The notes under the pieces were generated by a model. That model was not told where the DNA came from, ran no database searches, and saw nothing but the letters and a program-made list of their open reading frames with translations. 64,000 nucleotides of DNA from Erwinia mallotivora (GTDB taxonomy: Bacteria > Pseudomonadota > Gammaproteobacteria > Enterobacterales > Enterobacteriaceae), in NCBI RefSeq assembly GCF_000590885.1, contig NZ_JFHN01000022.1:43409-107408 (forward strand). The letters run 5' to 3'. Below are positions 17,963-26,699 of this stretch, one piece after another. The stretch's first letter is position 1, and the number at the start of each line of letters is the position of its first letter. Both the position numbers and the translations under genes were made by a program.

Positions 17963-19896
17963 GCGCTTCTCTCCCTGAGTGGCTGCCGGTCAAACATCGC
18001 GATGATTTCCTCCGCACTGCGTCGCCCCTGGGCCATCGCCGTCACCACCAGATCGGCCCCATGCACCGCATCCCCGGCGGCAAAAACTTTAGGATTATGC
18101 GTTTGTGTGGAAGCCCCCTGTTCGCCAGTCTTAATCAATCCCCAACGGTCAAAACGGACTCCGTGCCCGGCCAGCCAGGGCATCTCGTGTGCCTGAAAAC
18201 CAAACGCCAGGATCAGTGCATCCGCCTCAAGCACAAATTCTGAACCCGCCAGCGGCTGTGGCCTGCGGCGTCCGTCACTGCCGGGTTCTCCTGGCACAGT
18301 GCGAATCAGACCAATACCACTGAAGCACCCGTTTTCATCCAGCTGGAGATATTGCGGTTGCAGGTTGAACATAAATTCCACCCCCTCTTCCCGCGCATTG
18401 ACGACCTCTTTTTTCGAGCCGGGCATGCTCTGCTCATCGCGACGGTAAGCACAAATCACCTGACTGGCCTGCTGACGTATGGCGGTCCTCAGGCAATCCA
18501 TCGCCGTATCCCCGCCGCCCAGCACCACCACGCGCTTATCCCGCAACGAAATGCAGGGATACTGTGGATCTTCATCAAATGCCATAATTTGCCGGGTATT
18601 GGCGATCAGATAAGGAAGAGCCTGAATGACGCCCGGCGCATCTTCATGCTCCAGTCCCGCTTTCATCAACCCATAGGTTCCGACGCCAAGGAACACCGCA
18701 TCATATTCATCCAGCAACCGATCAAAGCTGATATCCCGGCCAATTTCGCAATTAAGCCGAAACTCAATCCCCATCTCGTTGAAGATCGCACGTCGGTTAA
18801 CCATCAGCTGCTTATCCAGCTTGAAGGAAGGGATGCCGAAGGTCAGCAGGCCACCGATCTCCGGATGACGGTCATAGACCACCGCCTGAACGCCACGGCG
18901 GGTCAGAATATCTGCACACCCCAGTCCGGCGGGTCCAGCGCCGATAATCGCCACACGCTGCTGGCGAGGCGTGACGTCCCCCACCGAAGGACGCCAGCCC
19001 TGCGCCAGAGCCTGGTCGGTAATGTAACGTTCAATATTGCCAATGGTCACGGCCCCTGCCTTGCCATTCAGCGTACAGGCCCCCTCACAGAGGCGATCCT
19101 GTGGACAGACACGGCCACAAATTTCCGGCAGGCTGCTGGTCTGGTGAGAGAGTTCGGCGGCTTCAATAATCCGACCTTCACCTGCCAGGCGTATCCAGTC
19201 AGGAATGGCGTTATGCAGTGGGCAGGTCCAGCCGCACCAGGCTTGCTGTGCACAATAAAGGCACCGTTCCGTCTCATAGGCCGCCTGCGCCTCGTTCAGC
19301 CCCAGATAAATTTCATCGAAATGTTGCTTACGCCGTTCTGCTGTAAGCCTGACTGCCCCGCGCCGTGGGGGCTTATCCAGCAGCTGCCGCCCTTTTCCGT
19401 TGGTGGGCAGGGAAGGCGTGATGCCTGTTGCACTGCGCGTCTGCCGCTGTTGGCGCTGACGCTGAAGCGCAGCTTCATCCATCAGTTGCAGCGCACCTGT
19501 CGGGCAGATGCTGACGCAGGCGGGCTTGTCTGCTTCAGTGTGCTGGCAGAGATCGCACTTCATCATCAGACCCGTTGCGGGAAGCTCCTCAATGGCGCCG
19601 AAAGGGCAAGCCAGCAGGCAATTTTTACAGCCAATACATTTATCTTCTGTCAGCTGGACGCTTTGCTGCTGGTAAGCCAGCGCGCCGGTGGGACAACTTG
19701 CCACACAGGGCGAGTTGTTACAGTGACGGCAGGTCAACGGCACCTGTGTGGCTGCTGAACTGACCAGATGAATACGGGGACGAAACTGACTGCGACTGGC
19801 GGGCCAGCGAGACTGATTATGCGTAAGCACACATGCCACTTCGCAGGCATGACAACCGATACACTCTGTGGGATTAGCAATGACAAAGCGGTTCAT
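17959..19896 (-). CDS. ygfT: YgfT (UacF)/AegA-type Fe-S flavoprotein oxidoreductase
   Basis: 645 residues (E. coli YgfT 639, AegA 659). The N-terminal about 155 residues are a HydN-like polyferredoxin with four clusters (CIGCHACEVAC, CRHCNNSPCVASCP, CIGCKNCLLACPFGA, CDLCQ). The rest is a GltD-like domain with its own Cys motifs (CLYCAQQAWCGWTCPLHNAIPDW, CGRVCPQDRLCEGAC), an FAD fold (IIGAGPAGLGCADIL), an NAD(P) fold (VVLGGGDTAMDCLRTA) and the terminal FAD motif KVFAAGDAVHGADLVVTA. In E. coli this family is required for urate breakdown with formate. It is first of the three-gene operon and divergent from the molybdenum hydroxylase. Confidence 0.92.
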   Translation of the reverse strand: MNRFVIANPTECIGCHACEVACVLTHNQSRWPASRSQFRPRIHLVSSAATQVPLTCRHCNNSPCVASCPTGALAYQQQSVQLTEDKCIGCKNCLLACPFGAIEELPATGLMMKCDLCQHTEADKPACVSICPTGALQLMDEAALQRQRQQRQTRSATGITPSLPTNGKGRQLLDKPPRRGAVRLTAERRKQHFDEIYLGLNEAQAAYETERCLYCAQQAWCGWTCPLHNAIPDWIRLAGEGRIIEAAELSHQTSSLPEICGRVCPQDRLCEGACTLNGKAGAVTIGNIERYITDQALAQGWRPSVGDVTPRQQRVAIIGAGPAGLGCADILTRRGVQAVVYDRHPEIGGLLTFGIPSFKLDKQLMVNRRAIFNEMGIEFRLNCEIGRDISFDRLLDEYDAVFLGVGTYGLMKAGLEHEDAPGVIQALPYLIANTRQIMAFDEDPQYPCISLRDKRVVVLGGGDTAMDCLRTAIRQQASQVICAYRRDEQSMPGSKKEVVNAREEGVEFMFNLQPQYLQLDENGCFSGIGLIRTVPGEPGSDGRRRPQPLAGSEFVLEADALILAFGFQAHEMPWLAGHGVRFDRWGLIKTGEQGASTQTHNPKVFAAGDAVHGADLVVTAMAQGRRSAEEIIAMFDRQPLRERSA

Positions 19897-19957
19897 TTTT
19901 TATCCTTTTTTATGCAGCCCCGATCACTCCAGCCCACCGCTATGCAAAATGTGGACA

Positions 19958-19972
19958 GCTTTGCCGGAACCA
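19958..19972 (-). promoter_or_regulatory. Weak candidate sigma-54 promoter of the ygfT-ygfS-fdhF operon
   Basis: On the minus strand TGGTTCCGGCAAAGC has the GG and GC dinucleotides at the required 10-bp spacing, but the flanking bases depart from consensus at both elements. It lies 62 bp upstream of the ygfT ATG. It is the best -24/-12 match on this strand of the divergent region. Confidence 0.35.
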
Positions 19973-20066
19973 CGGTGGCAATCGCTGGAAATGTGATGCA
20001 ACTTGCATTATTACCCGACCTCTCAGCCTGCCGGGATTATCCTTGTAACCAACAGGGATATTCTAC

Positions 20067-20101
20067 TTCTCACTTTGATAAGACAAGTGTCAAAGTGAAA
20101 A
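20067..20101. promoter_or_regulatory. Candidate UacR enhancer sites (two inverted copies)
   Basis: TTCTCA-CTT-TGATAA at 20067-20081 and, on the other strand, TTTTCA-CTT-TGACAC at 20101-20087. The first is the same 15-mer type found upstream of ygeW, ygfK and uacT. The pair sits about 130 bp upstream of the -24/-12 promoter at 20209, typical enhancer spacing for a sigma-54 activator. Assignment to UacR is inference from co-localisation with its gene. Confidence 0.6.
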
Positions 20102-20208
20102 GCCAGTAAAGATTGAGCCATTTCTCGCCGCCGTTTTTTTCTTCCCACACCTCCCTTTTTCAATCCCGGCTCACAACTTATTCATTGACCACCCCATTTT
20201 TCTGACTC

Positions 20209-20223
20209 TGGCATATCCCTTGC
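20209..20223 (+). promoter_or_regulatory. Sigma-54 (-24/-12) promoter of the molybdenum-hydroxylase operon
   Basis: TGGCATATCCCTTGC matches the sigma-54 consensus TGGCAC-N5-TTGC with one mismatch and has GG and GC exactly 10 bp apart. Transcription would start near 20235, giving a leader of about 29 nt that includes the Shine-Dalgarno AGGAG at 20249. Confidence 0.8.
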
Positions 20224-20263
20224 TTTGTCGTGGCGACAGGAGCACATCAGGAGAAATGGCCCA

Positions 20264-23200
20264 ATGAGTACCATTCTGGTTGGAAGTGAAGTGGCGCGTG
20301 TTGATGGACTGGCAAAGGTAAAAGGCAGCGCAATTTACGGCGACGACCTGGTGCTGAAGAACATGCTTTATGGCGTCTGTCGCTATACGGATATCGCGGC
20401 TGGCTTCATTGAAAAGCTTGATTTAACCGAGGCGGAACAGGTGCCCGGCGTGGTGAAAATCGCCACCTTCGCCGACATCCCCGGTGAAACGCACATCGGT
20501 GTGGTCATCCCCGACTATCCGCCCATTATTGACCGGGAAATAGCCTTTCGTGGCGACGTCATTGCGGTTATTGCCGCCGAAACCCAGGAAGCCGCCTGCC
20601 TTGCGGCAGAGAAAATCAAAATCGTTTATCGCCCCCTCACCCCACTGACATCAGTAAGAGAAGCCCTCTCGCCAGGCGCACGTCTGATCCACAGCGACAG
20701 AGAAAACAACATTATTAATCATCATCATACGGTGAAAGGTGATATCGAAGCGGGATTTGCCGCCTCATGTCATATCTTTGAACGGGATTATGAGGTGGGT
20801 TTTCAGGAGCACGGCTATATAGAACCCGAATCCATTACCGCTGCCATTGATGCTAACGACAGCATTATGACCCTCTATGGCTCAGTTCAAAATGCCCATC
20901 GGGTCAGGGGGATGGTCGCCAGATATCTTGGGTTACCTCAGGCGAAAGTTAACGTCAGACGCTCGGTACTGGGCGGTTCTTTCGGCGGCAAAGACGATAT
21001 TATCGATCATCTCGCCTGCCGCGCGGCGTTGCTGGCGCAGCTTACCGGCCGGCCGGTTAAGATGACTTACAATCGCGAGCAGTCAATGCGCGAGAGTTAT
21101 AAACGCCATCCCTATCTGATGCACTATAAAATCGGCCTTGATGACCAGGCGCGAATTCAGGCCATCAAGATTGATATTCTCGCTGACGGCGGCAGCTATG
21201 CAGGTCAGACGGTGTTTGTCACCTGGCGCAGCTCAGTTCAGGCCGCCGGACCTTATAACATTCCCAATGTTCGGGTCGATGTCACCGGGGTCTACACCAA
21301 TAACAATTACACTTCTGCCTATCGTGGTTTTGGCGCACCTCAGGTTATTTTTGCCAATGAGTCACTGATGGATGAGGTGGCAGAACAGCTCGGGATATCC
21401 CCGATTGAACTTCGGATGCGCAACGCCCTGCAACAGGATGATACCAGCATGGCAGGGCAGGTATTCAGTGAACATCGGGTTTCCGCACAACAGGTGCTGC
21501 AAACCGCCATCGACAGCACCGATTTCATCGCCAAAAGAGAACATTACCGGCGGCTTAACCGCCAGAATGGCCCGGTTAAATACGGTATCGGGCTGGCACT
21601 GAGCCATCGCGGCTGTTCTTTAGGTGCCGAAGGTCTGGATGCCTCTTCTGCCCTGATTCAGGTAAATGCAGATGGCAGTGTGAATATCTCCACATCCGTT
21701 TCCGAAAATGGTCAGGGGCTGGCGACCACCATGTCAATGATTGCCGGGGAAGCATTCGGTCTCAGCCTCGACAGGATCACCTTTACCGATCCTGCTACGG
21801 CGATGATTGCTGACGGTGGCTCTACGGTCGCCTCACGCGGAACCCTGATGGGCGGGCAGGCCATTCTCAGCGCAGCCAATAAAATCAAGCAGCGCATGGC
21901 TGACGCGATTGCAGAAAAGCTGGGGGCCACGGGCATTGCGGATCTGGTCTGGGAAAATGGCAAGGTCTTCAATCGCCTTCAGCCCTATAACCGGCTGGAT
22001 TTTCAGCAGGTAGTGGAAATGACCAAAGCGACCGGTGCCAATCTCTCGGCCTATGGCTGGCATGTGGCACCGGATATTCACTGGGATGAAGAGAAGGGCT
22101 GCGGCAGCCCCTATTTTACCTGGGTTTATGGCTGTCAGGTGGCTGACATTGCGGTTGATACCCGCACAGGAAAAATCAGCTTCAACCAGATTACGGCGGT
22201 TCACGATGTTGGCAAGGTGATCAACAAAGTGGGATTTGAAGGCCAGGTCTGCGGCGGTGTGGTTCAGGGGATGATCGGCTATGGCATGCTGGAAGAGTTC
22301 AATATTGAGCTGGGGGAAGTGAAATCAGAAAACTTTGACACCTACCTGCTGCCGACCATTAAAGATGTCCCTGAAATCAATATTATCCCGGTGGAGAATC
22401 ACGATAAAGCTGGCCCTTACGGGGGCAAAGTGATTGGCGAACCGGTGCTGGAGCTGGGTGGCGCAGCGCTGAATAATGCGGTCTGTTTTGCACTGGAACG
22501 CCGGAATTACGTGCTGCCATTAACCCTTGAGCAGGTAAAACTGGGCTATGCGCTGAAAAAGCCCGTTCGTCAAAGTGAACTGATGGCCGAATCCGGCGAG
22601 AAAAAGCAGGTTTTACGCATTAACACACTGCAACTGACTCGTGCCACAACGCTGGCGGAAGCGCTGCTGGCACTGCAAAAGCAGGATGCCAGGCCGCTGG
22701 CGGGCGGCACAGATGTGCTGGTGCAGGCCCGGCTGAAAAATACACCAATTCCGCTGGTGGATATCTCCGCAATCCGCGAAATTCAGCAAACAGAGATGCA
22801 GGGAGAGGCGATGGTCATTGGCGCGGCGGTCTGCTTCAGCGATCTTACTGCTAATCCATTAATTAAAAAGTACTACCCACTGCTGACCACCGCCTGCAAT
22901 ACCATTGGTTCATTGCAGCTGCGTAACCGGGCGACTATTGGCGGCAATGTGGTTAACGCCGCGCCCTGTGCAGACTCCGTACCGCCGTTAATCATCTATG
23001 ATGCCGAAGTGCGGCTGGCAACCCTCAATGGCACCCGGCAGCTACCGCTGGCAGAATTTATTACCGCTGGCTATCAGACTCAGCTTCAGCCCGGTGAATT
23101 GCTGACTCATTTCATTCTCCCGCTACCTGAATCCTGCCCGCAGATGCAGCAGCGTTACCTGCAACTGGGCCGCAGAAATGCACTTAACATTACCCGCCAA

Positions 23201-23482
23201 AGCTTTACCGGGCAGTTTTCGTTTAATCCTGCGGGGATTCTGACCCGCTGCCGCCTGGTTGATGGCGCACTGATGAGCCATCCTCAGCGGCTGATTGCCG
23301 TGGAAAAGATCATTACCGGAAGAAAACTCACTGACGCCGTGATTGAGGAAGGGGTAAAAGCGCTGGAAGCGATGCTGGAGGCCGCTATCGGTAAGCGCTG
23401 GTCTGCCGCCTATAAAATTCCGGTGGCAGCAGCAATGCTGCACCAGATGTTGGAAGAAGCACGGGAAGAACAGGCTCTCTAA
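20264..23482 (+). CDS. Xanthine dehydrogenase-type molybdenum hydroxylase, Mo and FAD subunits fused
   Basis: 1072 residues. Residues 1 to about 765 form the molybdopterin-binding subunit (KVKGSAIYGDD, SVLGGSFGGKDD, substrate Arg in AYRGFGAPQ, catalytic Glu in VIGEPVLELGGAALNNA). Residues from about 785 form the FAD-binding subunit (RPLAGGTDVLVQARL, RNRATIGGNVVNAAPCADSVPPL, RYLQLGRRNALNI). E. coli XdhA and XdhB carry these as separate chains of about 752 and 292 residues, so this is a fusion in the order Mo-FAD. The [2Fe-2S] subunit follows 10 bp downstream. It should hydroxylate hypoxanthine or xanthine, or work in reverse on urate. The start at 20264 has AGGAG upstream; an earlier TTG at 20225 is rejected. 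Confidence 0.9.
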   Translation: MSTILVGSEVARVDGLAKVKGSAIYGDDLVLKNMLYGVCRYTDIAAGFIEKLDLTEAEQVPGVVKIATFADIPGETHIGVVIPDYPPIIDREIAFRGDVIAVIAAETQEAACLAAEKIKIVYRPLTPLTSVREALSPGARLIHSDRENNIINHHHTVKGDIEAGFAASCHIFERDYEVGFQEHGYIEPESITAAIDANDSIMTLYGSVQNAHRVRGMVARYLGLPQAKVNVRRSVLGGSFGGKDDIIDHLACRAALLAQLTGRPVKMTYNREQSMRESYKRHPYLMHYKIGLDDQARIQAIKIDILADGGSYAGQTVFVTWRSSVQAAGPYNIPNVRVDVTGVYTNNNYTSAYRGFGAPQVIFANESLMDEVAEQLGISPIELRMRNALQQDDTSMAGQVFSEHRVSAQQVLQTAIDSTDFIAKREHYRRLNRQNGPVKYGIGLALSHRGCSLGAEGLDASSALIQVNADGSVNISTSVSENGQGLATTMSMIAGEAFGLSLDRITFTDPATAMIADGGSTVASRGTLMGGQAILSAANKIKQRMADAIAEKLGATGIADLVWENGKVFNRLQPYNRLDFQQVVEMTKATGANLSAYGWHVAPDIHWDEEKGCGSPYFTWVYGCQVADIAVDTRTGKISFNQITAVHDVGKVINKVGFEGQVCGGVVQGMIGYGMLEEFNIELGEVKSENFDTYLLPTIKDVPEINIIPVENHDKAGPYGGKVIGEPVLELGGAALNNAVCFALERRNYVLPLTLEQVKLGYALKKPVRQSELMAESGEKKQVLRINTLQLTRATTLAEALLALQKQDARPLAGGTDVLVQARLKNTPIPLVDISAIREIQQTEMQGEAMVIGAAVCFSDLTANPLIKKYYPLLTTACNTIGSLQLRNRATIGGNVVNAAPCADSVPPLIIYDAEVRLATLNGTRQLPLAEFITAGYQTQLQPGELLTHFILPLPESCPQMQQRYLQLGRRNALNITRQSFTGQFSFNPAGILTRCRLVDGALMSHPQRLIAVEKIITGRKLTDAVIEEGVKALEAMLEAAIGKRWSAAYKIPVAAAMLHQMLEEAREEQAL

Positions 23483-23492
23483 GGAAAGGCTA

Positions 23493-23951
23493 ATGAACCT
23501 TATCACACTGAAAGTAAATGGTATTTTGGTACAGCGCGAGGTGGATGATAATCGTCGCCTGCTCGATTTTTTGCGTGAAGATTTACAGCTCACCGGCAGT
23601 AAGGAAGGCTGTTCGGTGGGTGAATGCGGTGCCTGTACGGTGATAGTGAATGGCAAATCAGTCTGTTCCTGTTTAATGCTGGCAGCGCAGTGTGACGGCG
23701 CTGAAATTACCACCATCGAGGCACTGGACGCTGACCCGGTGGGCCGCAAATTACAGCAGTCATTTGTCCGACACGGTGGCGTGCAGTGCGGCTTTTGTAC
23801 GCCAGGCGTGTTGATGAGTGCAAAAGCCTTACTGGATAAAAATCCTGCCCCGGATGATGACGCTTTATGTGAGGCGCTGGAGGGAAACCTGTGCCGCTGC
23901 ACCGGTTATCAACCGATTATCAAATCCATTAAAGCGGTGCTGAAGGCTTAA
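23493..23951 (+). CDS. xdhC: Molybdenum hydroxylase [2Fe-2S] subunit
   Basis: 152 residues (E. coli XdhC 159). Two [2Fe-2S] centres are visible. The plant-ferredoxin type is CSVGECGACTVIVNG with Cys in SVCSCLM; the second, all-helical type is QCGFCTPGV with NLCRCTGYQPI. It relays electrons from the molybdenum site to FAD in xanthine-dehydrogenase complexes. It lies 10 bp after the fused Mo-FAD gene with GGAAAGG before its ATG, so the two make a two-chain enzyme. This E. coli-style xdhC is not the XdhC-family maturation factor encoded at 32690-33523. Confidence 0.93.
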   Translation: MNLITLKVNGILVQREVDDNRRLLDFLREDLQLTGSKEGCSVGECGACTVIVNGKSVCSCLMLAAQCDGAEITTIEALDADPVGRKLQQSFVRHGGVQCGFCTPGVLMSAKALLDKNPAPDDDALCEALEGNLCRCTGYQPIIKSIKAVLKA

Positions 23952-23966
23952 AACGGACTGACAGAG

Positions 23967-24554
23967 ATGAAAGAGTGTGTGGTGCTGGCCGCCGGGCTGT
24001 CGACCCGCATGGGCAGTTGGAAAATGATGCTTCCCTGGAAGAACGGCACCGTGCTGGATGGTACGATTGCCTCCGCACTGTCCTTCTGCGACCGGGTAAT
24101 ACTGGTCACCGGCTATCGGGCTGACGAGCTTCGGCAGCGATACGCCGGTCATCATGGCGTCCGTCTTTGCCACAATCCTTACTTCACCGGGGGGATGTTC
24201 TCTTCCGTGCGCTGCGGCGTGGCTGCATTAAGTGGTGAACGTTTCTTTCTGATTCCCGGGGATATGCCCGCTGTCGATCCGCAGGTTTACTCCCTGCTGT
24301 GGCATTACCCTTCCTGCGGCTGCATTCAGCCCTGCCACAATGGCGGCAGAGGGCATCCGGTTTTACTGCCAGCCGCACTGCGGGAAATCATTTTATCCGC
24401 TCCGGCAGAGAGTAACCTCCGTCAGCTGATTCAGGCATACGGTTGTGAAAGCGTGGCGGTAAACAGCCAGACCATCCATTGCGATCTGGACACACCGGAA
24501 CAGTATCAGCAGCTGCTGAAGGCCAGCGCTGTCAGACAAGCCCGTACTTCTTGA
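23967..24554 (+). CDS. mocA: MocA-like molybdenum cofactor cytidylyltransferase
   Basis: 195 residues (E. coli MocA/YgfJ 192). An NTP-transferase fold with the signature [18 protein letters not shown], the metal-binding Asp in [13 protein letters not shown] and [10 protein letters not shown]. MocA attaches CMP to molybdopterin to form MCD, the cofactor form used by xanthine-dehydrogenase-type enzymes such as the one just upstream. It is the third gene of the operon. Its last 23 bp overlap the 3' end of the convergent uacR. Confidence 0.9.
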   Translation: MKECVVLAAGLSTRMGSWKMMLPWKNGTVLDGTIASALSFCDRVILVTGYRADELRQRYAGHHGVRLCHNPYFTGGMFSSVRCGVAALSGERFFLIPGDMPAVDPQVYSLLWHYPSCGCIQPCHNGGRGHPVLLPAALREIILSAPAESNLRQLIQAYGCESVAVNSQTIHCDLDTPEQYQQLLKASAVRQARTS

Positions 24555-26319
24555 TTTTTCGGTACAGGGTAGCCAGGCCAATGCCCAGCTCATCAGCGGC
24601 CTGTTTTTTATTGTTGTTGCAGCGATGCAGTACCTCTTCAATGGTACTTTTTTCCATCGTTTTAAGGCTGACCTGACCATTCTGTTCTGGCAGCTCACTG
24701 ACGAGGGGATAAGCAGTTTGCGTGGCTGTGATCTGTGGTTGCGGCGCGCACGAAGTATGAAACACCGGCGGCAGCAGCGAACTGTCGATCATGCCGCCAT
24801 CCGGTACAATATTGATCAGATATTCGACAAGATTGCTCAGCTCCCGCACATTACCCGGCCAGCTATGACGCTGTAACAGGCGCAATACCTCAGGGCTGAT
24901 CCCCGGCCAGGTACAGTTGATACGGCGAGTATGCAGGCTGAGAAAATAGTGTAACAACAGTTCCACATCCCCTTCCCGCTCACGTAGCGGCGGTATAAAA
25001 AGAGGGATTACATTAAGACGATAATAGAGGTCTTCCCGGAAACGGCCTGTGCTGATGGCCTGTTCCAGATGCTGATGCGTTGCTGAAATGATGCGAATAT
25101 CAACCGGCACAGGCCGGTTACCGCCCACCGGCTGGACTTCGCGACTTTCAATTGCCCGCAGTAATCGGGCTTGCAGACCGAGAGGCATATCGCCAATCTC
25201 ATCCAGAAACAGCGTGCCACCGTTGGCCGACAGAATCAGTCCTGGCCGTCCACCGGGCGCTGCGCCGGTAAAGGCCCCTTTCACGTAGCCAAACAGCTCA
25301 CTTTCAAGCAAATTTTCGGGTATCGCCGCACAGTTAATTGCCACAAACGGCTGGTCATGACGCCTGCTAAAACGATGGATGGCGCGCGCAACCACTTCCT
25401 TCCCTGTTCCGCTTTCGCCAGAAATTAATACGCTCGACGGACTCGGAGCCACCCGCGTTACCAGCCGCTTAAGCTTTTTCATGGGTACAGATTGCCCAAT
25501 CAGCTGTTCAATACCGGGTAACTCTTCATTATTTTCCGCCGGGACGGATGCGGCAGTCTGATGAAATGCCAGTAAAAAAAGCGACCGTCCTTCAGCACGA
25601 TGTAGCTGCCCGGTCAGAATAAGTTGTTGATGGGGCAGTGTGACAATATGCTGATGATGTCCTTCCGGGCTGATTTTTTGCCAAATCTGCGGTTTGATAT
25701 CCAGCATCAGTCCGGTGACGTTGCTTTCGGGCAGCTGCAACATATTCCGTGCGCGGGAATTAATAAACGTCACCCTGCCAGCGTCATCCCGCACAATAAC
25801 CCCCTGGTCCATCCTCTCAATCATCGTCAGCCACAGCGCTTCACTTTTTGACTGACGACGAGGCGTGCTGGCCAGATTCGTCACCATCAGCCGGGAAACG
25901 TGACGGATATATTGCAAAAACATATCCACGTTTTCGCTCAGCCGCTGATGCTGTTTTTGATCCACCGCAATCAGGCTGATCACCCCAAGACAGCGTTGGG
26001 GGGACATAATTGGAACGCCAAGAAACGCCCGTTCTTTGCACTCTTCCCGCTGTTCACAGGCTTTGCAAAGTGAGTTGAAGCGCGAATCGATAACCGCCAC
26101 TTCCTGCTGATTCTCAATGACCGCCCGCAGCAACCGGGTGTTACTTTTCGGCACAAAACCAAACCTGTCGCCATAACTCCCGGTCCCGGCGATGCGAATT
26201 AAACGGTGATCAACAACTTCCACCTCCAGTTGCAGCACGCCTGCCAGCAAGCTACAAAAATTCTGAATGATGCCCTGGATAGCCATCATGGCTGAAGGGG
26301 CTTCAGGTGTCGCAGTCAT
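24532..26319 (-). CDS. uacR: UacR (YgeV), sigma-54-dependent activator of purine catabolism
   Basis: 595 residues (E. coli YgeV 592). A GAF-like sensor region is interrupted by a four-Cys motif ([18 protein letters not shown]) also conserved in YgeV, and is followed by a PAS-like domain. The AAA+ domain has Walker A GESGTGKE, the sigma-54 contact loop GAFTGA and Walker [13 protein letters not shown] Fis-type helix-turn-helix follows ([23 protein letters not shown]). GAGG lies six bases before the ATG. It should activate the -24/-12 promoters across this island. The Cys motif may hold a metal or cluster that senses redox state or anaerobiosis; that is inference. It is divergent from ygeW. Confidence 0.93.
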   Translation of the reverse strand: MTATPEAPSAMMAIQGIIQNFCSLLAGVLQLEVEVVDHRLIRIAGTGSYGDRFGFVPKSNTRLLRAVIENQQEVAVIDSRFNSLCKACEQREECKERAFLGVPIMSPQRCLGVISLIAVDQKQHQRLSENVDMFLQYIRHVSRLMVTNLASTPRRQSKSEALWLTMIERMDQGVIVRDDAGRVTFINSRARNMLQLPESNVTGLMLDIKPQIWQKISPEGHHQHIVTLPHQQLILTGQLHRAEGRSLFLLAFHQTAASVPAENNEELPGIEQLIGQSVPMKKLKRLVTRVAPSPSSVLISGESGTGKEVVARAIHRFSRRHDQPFVAINCAAIPENLLESELFGYVKGAFTGAAPGGRPGLILSANGGTLFLDEIGDMPLGLQARLLRAIESREVQPVGGNRPVPVDIRIISATHQHLEQAISTGRFREDLYYRLNVIPLFIPPLREREGDVELLLHYFLSLHTRRINCTWPGISPEVLRLLQRHSWPGNVRELSNLVEYLINIVPDGGMIDSSLLPPVFHTSCAPQPQITATQTAYPLVSELPEQNGQVSLKTMEKSTIEEVLHRCNNNKKQAADELGIGLATLYRKIKKYGLV

Positions 26320-26370
26320 TTGCTTCCTCTCTAATCCATTAGTTGCTTATCACGTCAGAGGCGCTGGTCT

Positions 26371-26412
26371 TTCTCATTTTGAGAACTTAACCTCATTTTC
26401 TCATTATGAGCT
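26371..26412. promoter_or_regulatory. Candidate UacR enhancer sites upstream of ygeW (two tandem copies)
   Basis: TTCTCA-TTT-TGAGAA (26371-26385) is a perfect 6+6 palindrome and TTCTCA-TTA-TGAGCT (26398-26412) is a second copy with centres 27 bp apart. AACCTCATTTT between them recurs upstream of ygfK. Both sites lie 180-210 bp before the -24/-12 candidate and also close to uacR itself, so autoregulation is possible. Confidence 0.62.
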
Positions 26413-26584
26413 TCAGATTCGCGCCACGGCTCAGCCACCCCTGCCATTTCCCACCCGATCTCTACGCCGGTTCAACAGGCCGTAACCCTGATCGGAGACA
26501 AGCTACATTTTTTTTCCTGATTTATCAGCCCGCTTTCAGAGCAGCATCACATTTCATCATTCAGGCCCGCTCACAAATACTGAT

Positions 26585-26599
26585 TGGCACAAAAGTTGA
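26585..26599 (+). promoter_or_regulatory. Candidate sigma-54 promoter of the ygeW operon
   Basis: TGGCACAAAAGTTGA has a perfect -24 element (TGGCAC) and TTG of the -12 element at correct spacing, but the conserved C of the -12 GC is replaced by A. It lies 115 bp before the ygeW start and downstream of paired enhancer-like palindromes. Confidence 0.5.
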
Positions 26600-26699
26600 T
26601 ATTGCTCTGGCAGAAATGACCTTCTCCCCATCACAGAGGGTCTCTCCGGGGCCTGAACCTGCAAGAAGGGGGCCTCTTTATCATAAGGAACCTCACAGA

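Larger units (their letters stand above)
19897..20263. promoter_or_regulatory. Divergent ygfT/molybdenum-hydroxylase control region
   Basis: 367 bp between two divergent purine operons. It contains a pair of inverted copies of the shared palindrome (20067-20101), a strong -24/-12 promoter facing right (20209-20223) and a weaker one facing left (19958-19972). No gene is present. Confidence 0.7.
26320..26699. promoter_or_regulatory. Divergent uacR/ygeW control region
   Basis: 380 bp between uacR and ygeW. It holds two tandem palindromes (26371-26385, 26398-26412), a candidate -24/-12 promoter (26585-26599) and the ygeW ribosome site AAGGA (26686). An open frame that reads upstream of ygeW from 26406 has no family similarity and is ignored. 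Confidence 0.65.

Noticed and set aside
18352..19758. 468-codon open frame on the plus strand opposite ygfT
   Set aside because: It is the mirror of a GC-rich real gene; the product is low-quality, has no ribosome site and no family features, while the opposite strand encodes an intact Fe-S flavoprotein.
20225..20263. TTG start 13 codons upstream for the fused molybdenum hydroxylase
   Set aside because: It would lie upstream of the transcription start predicted from the -24/-12 promoter; ATG 20264 has a good ribosome site.
26406..26699. N-terminal extension of ygeW
   Set aside because: The frame is open through the control region, but family length and the AAGGA ribosome site place the start at 26700.
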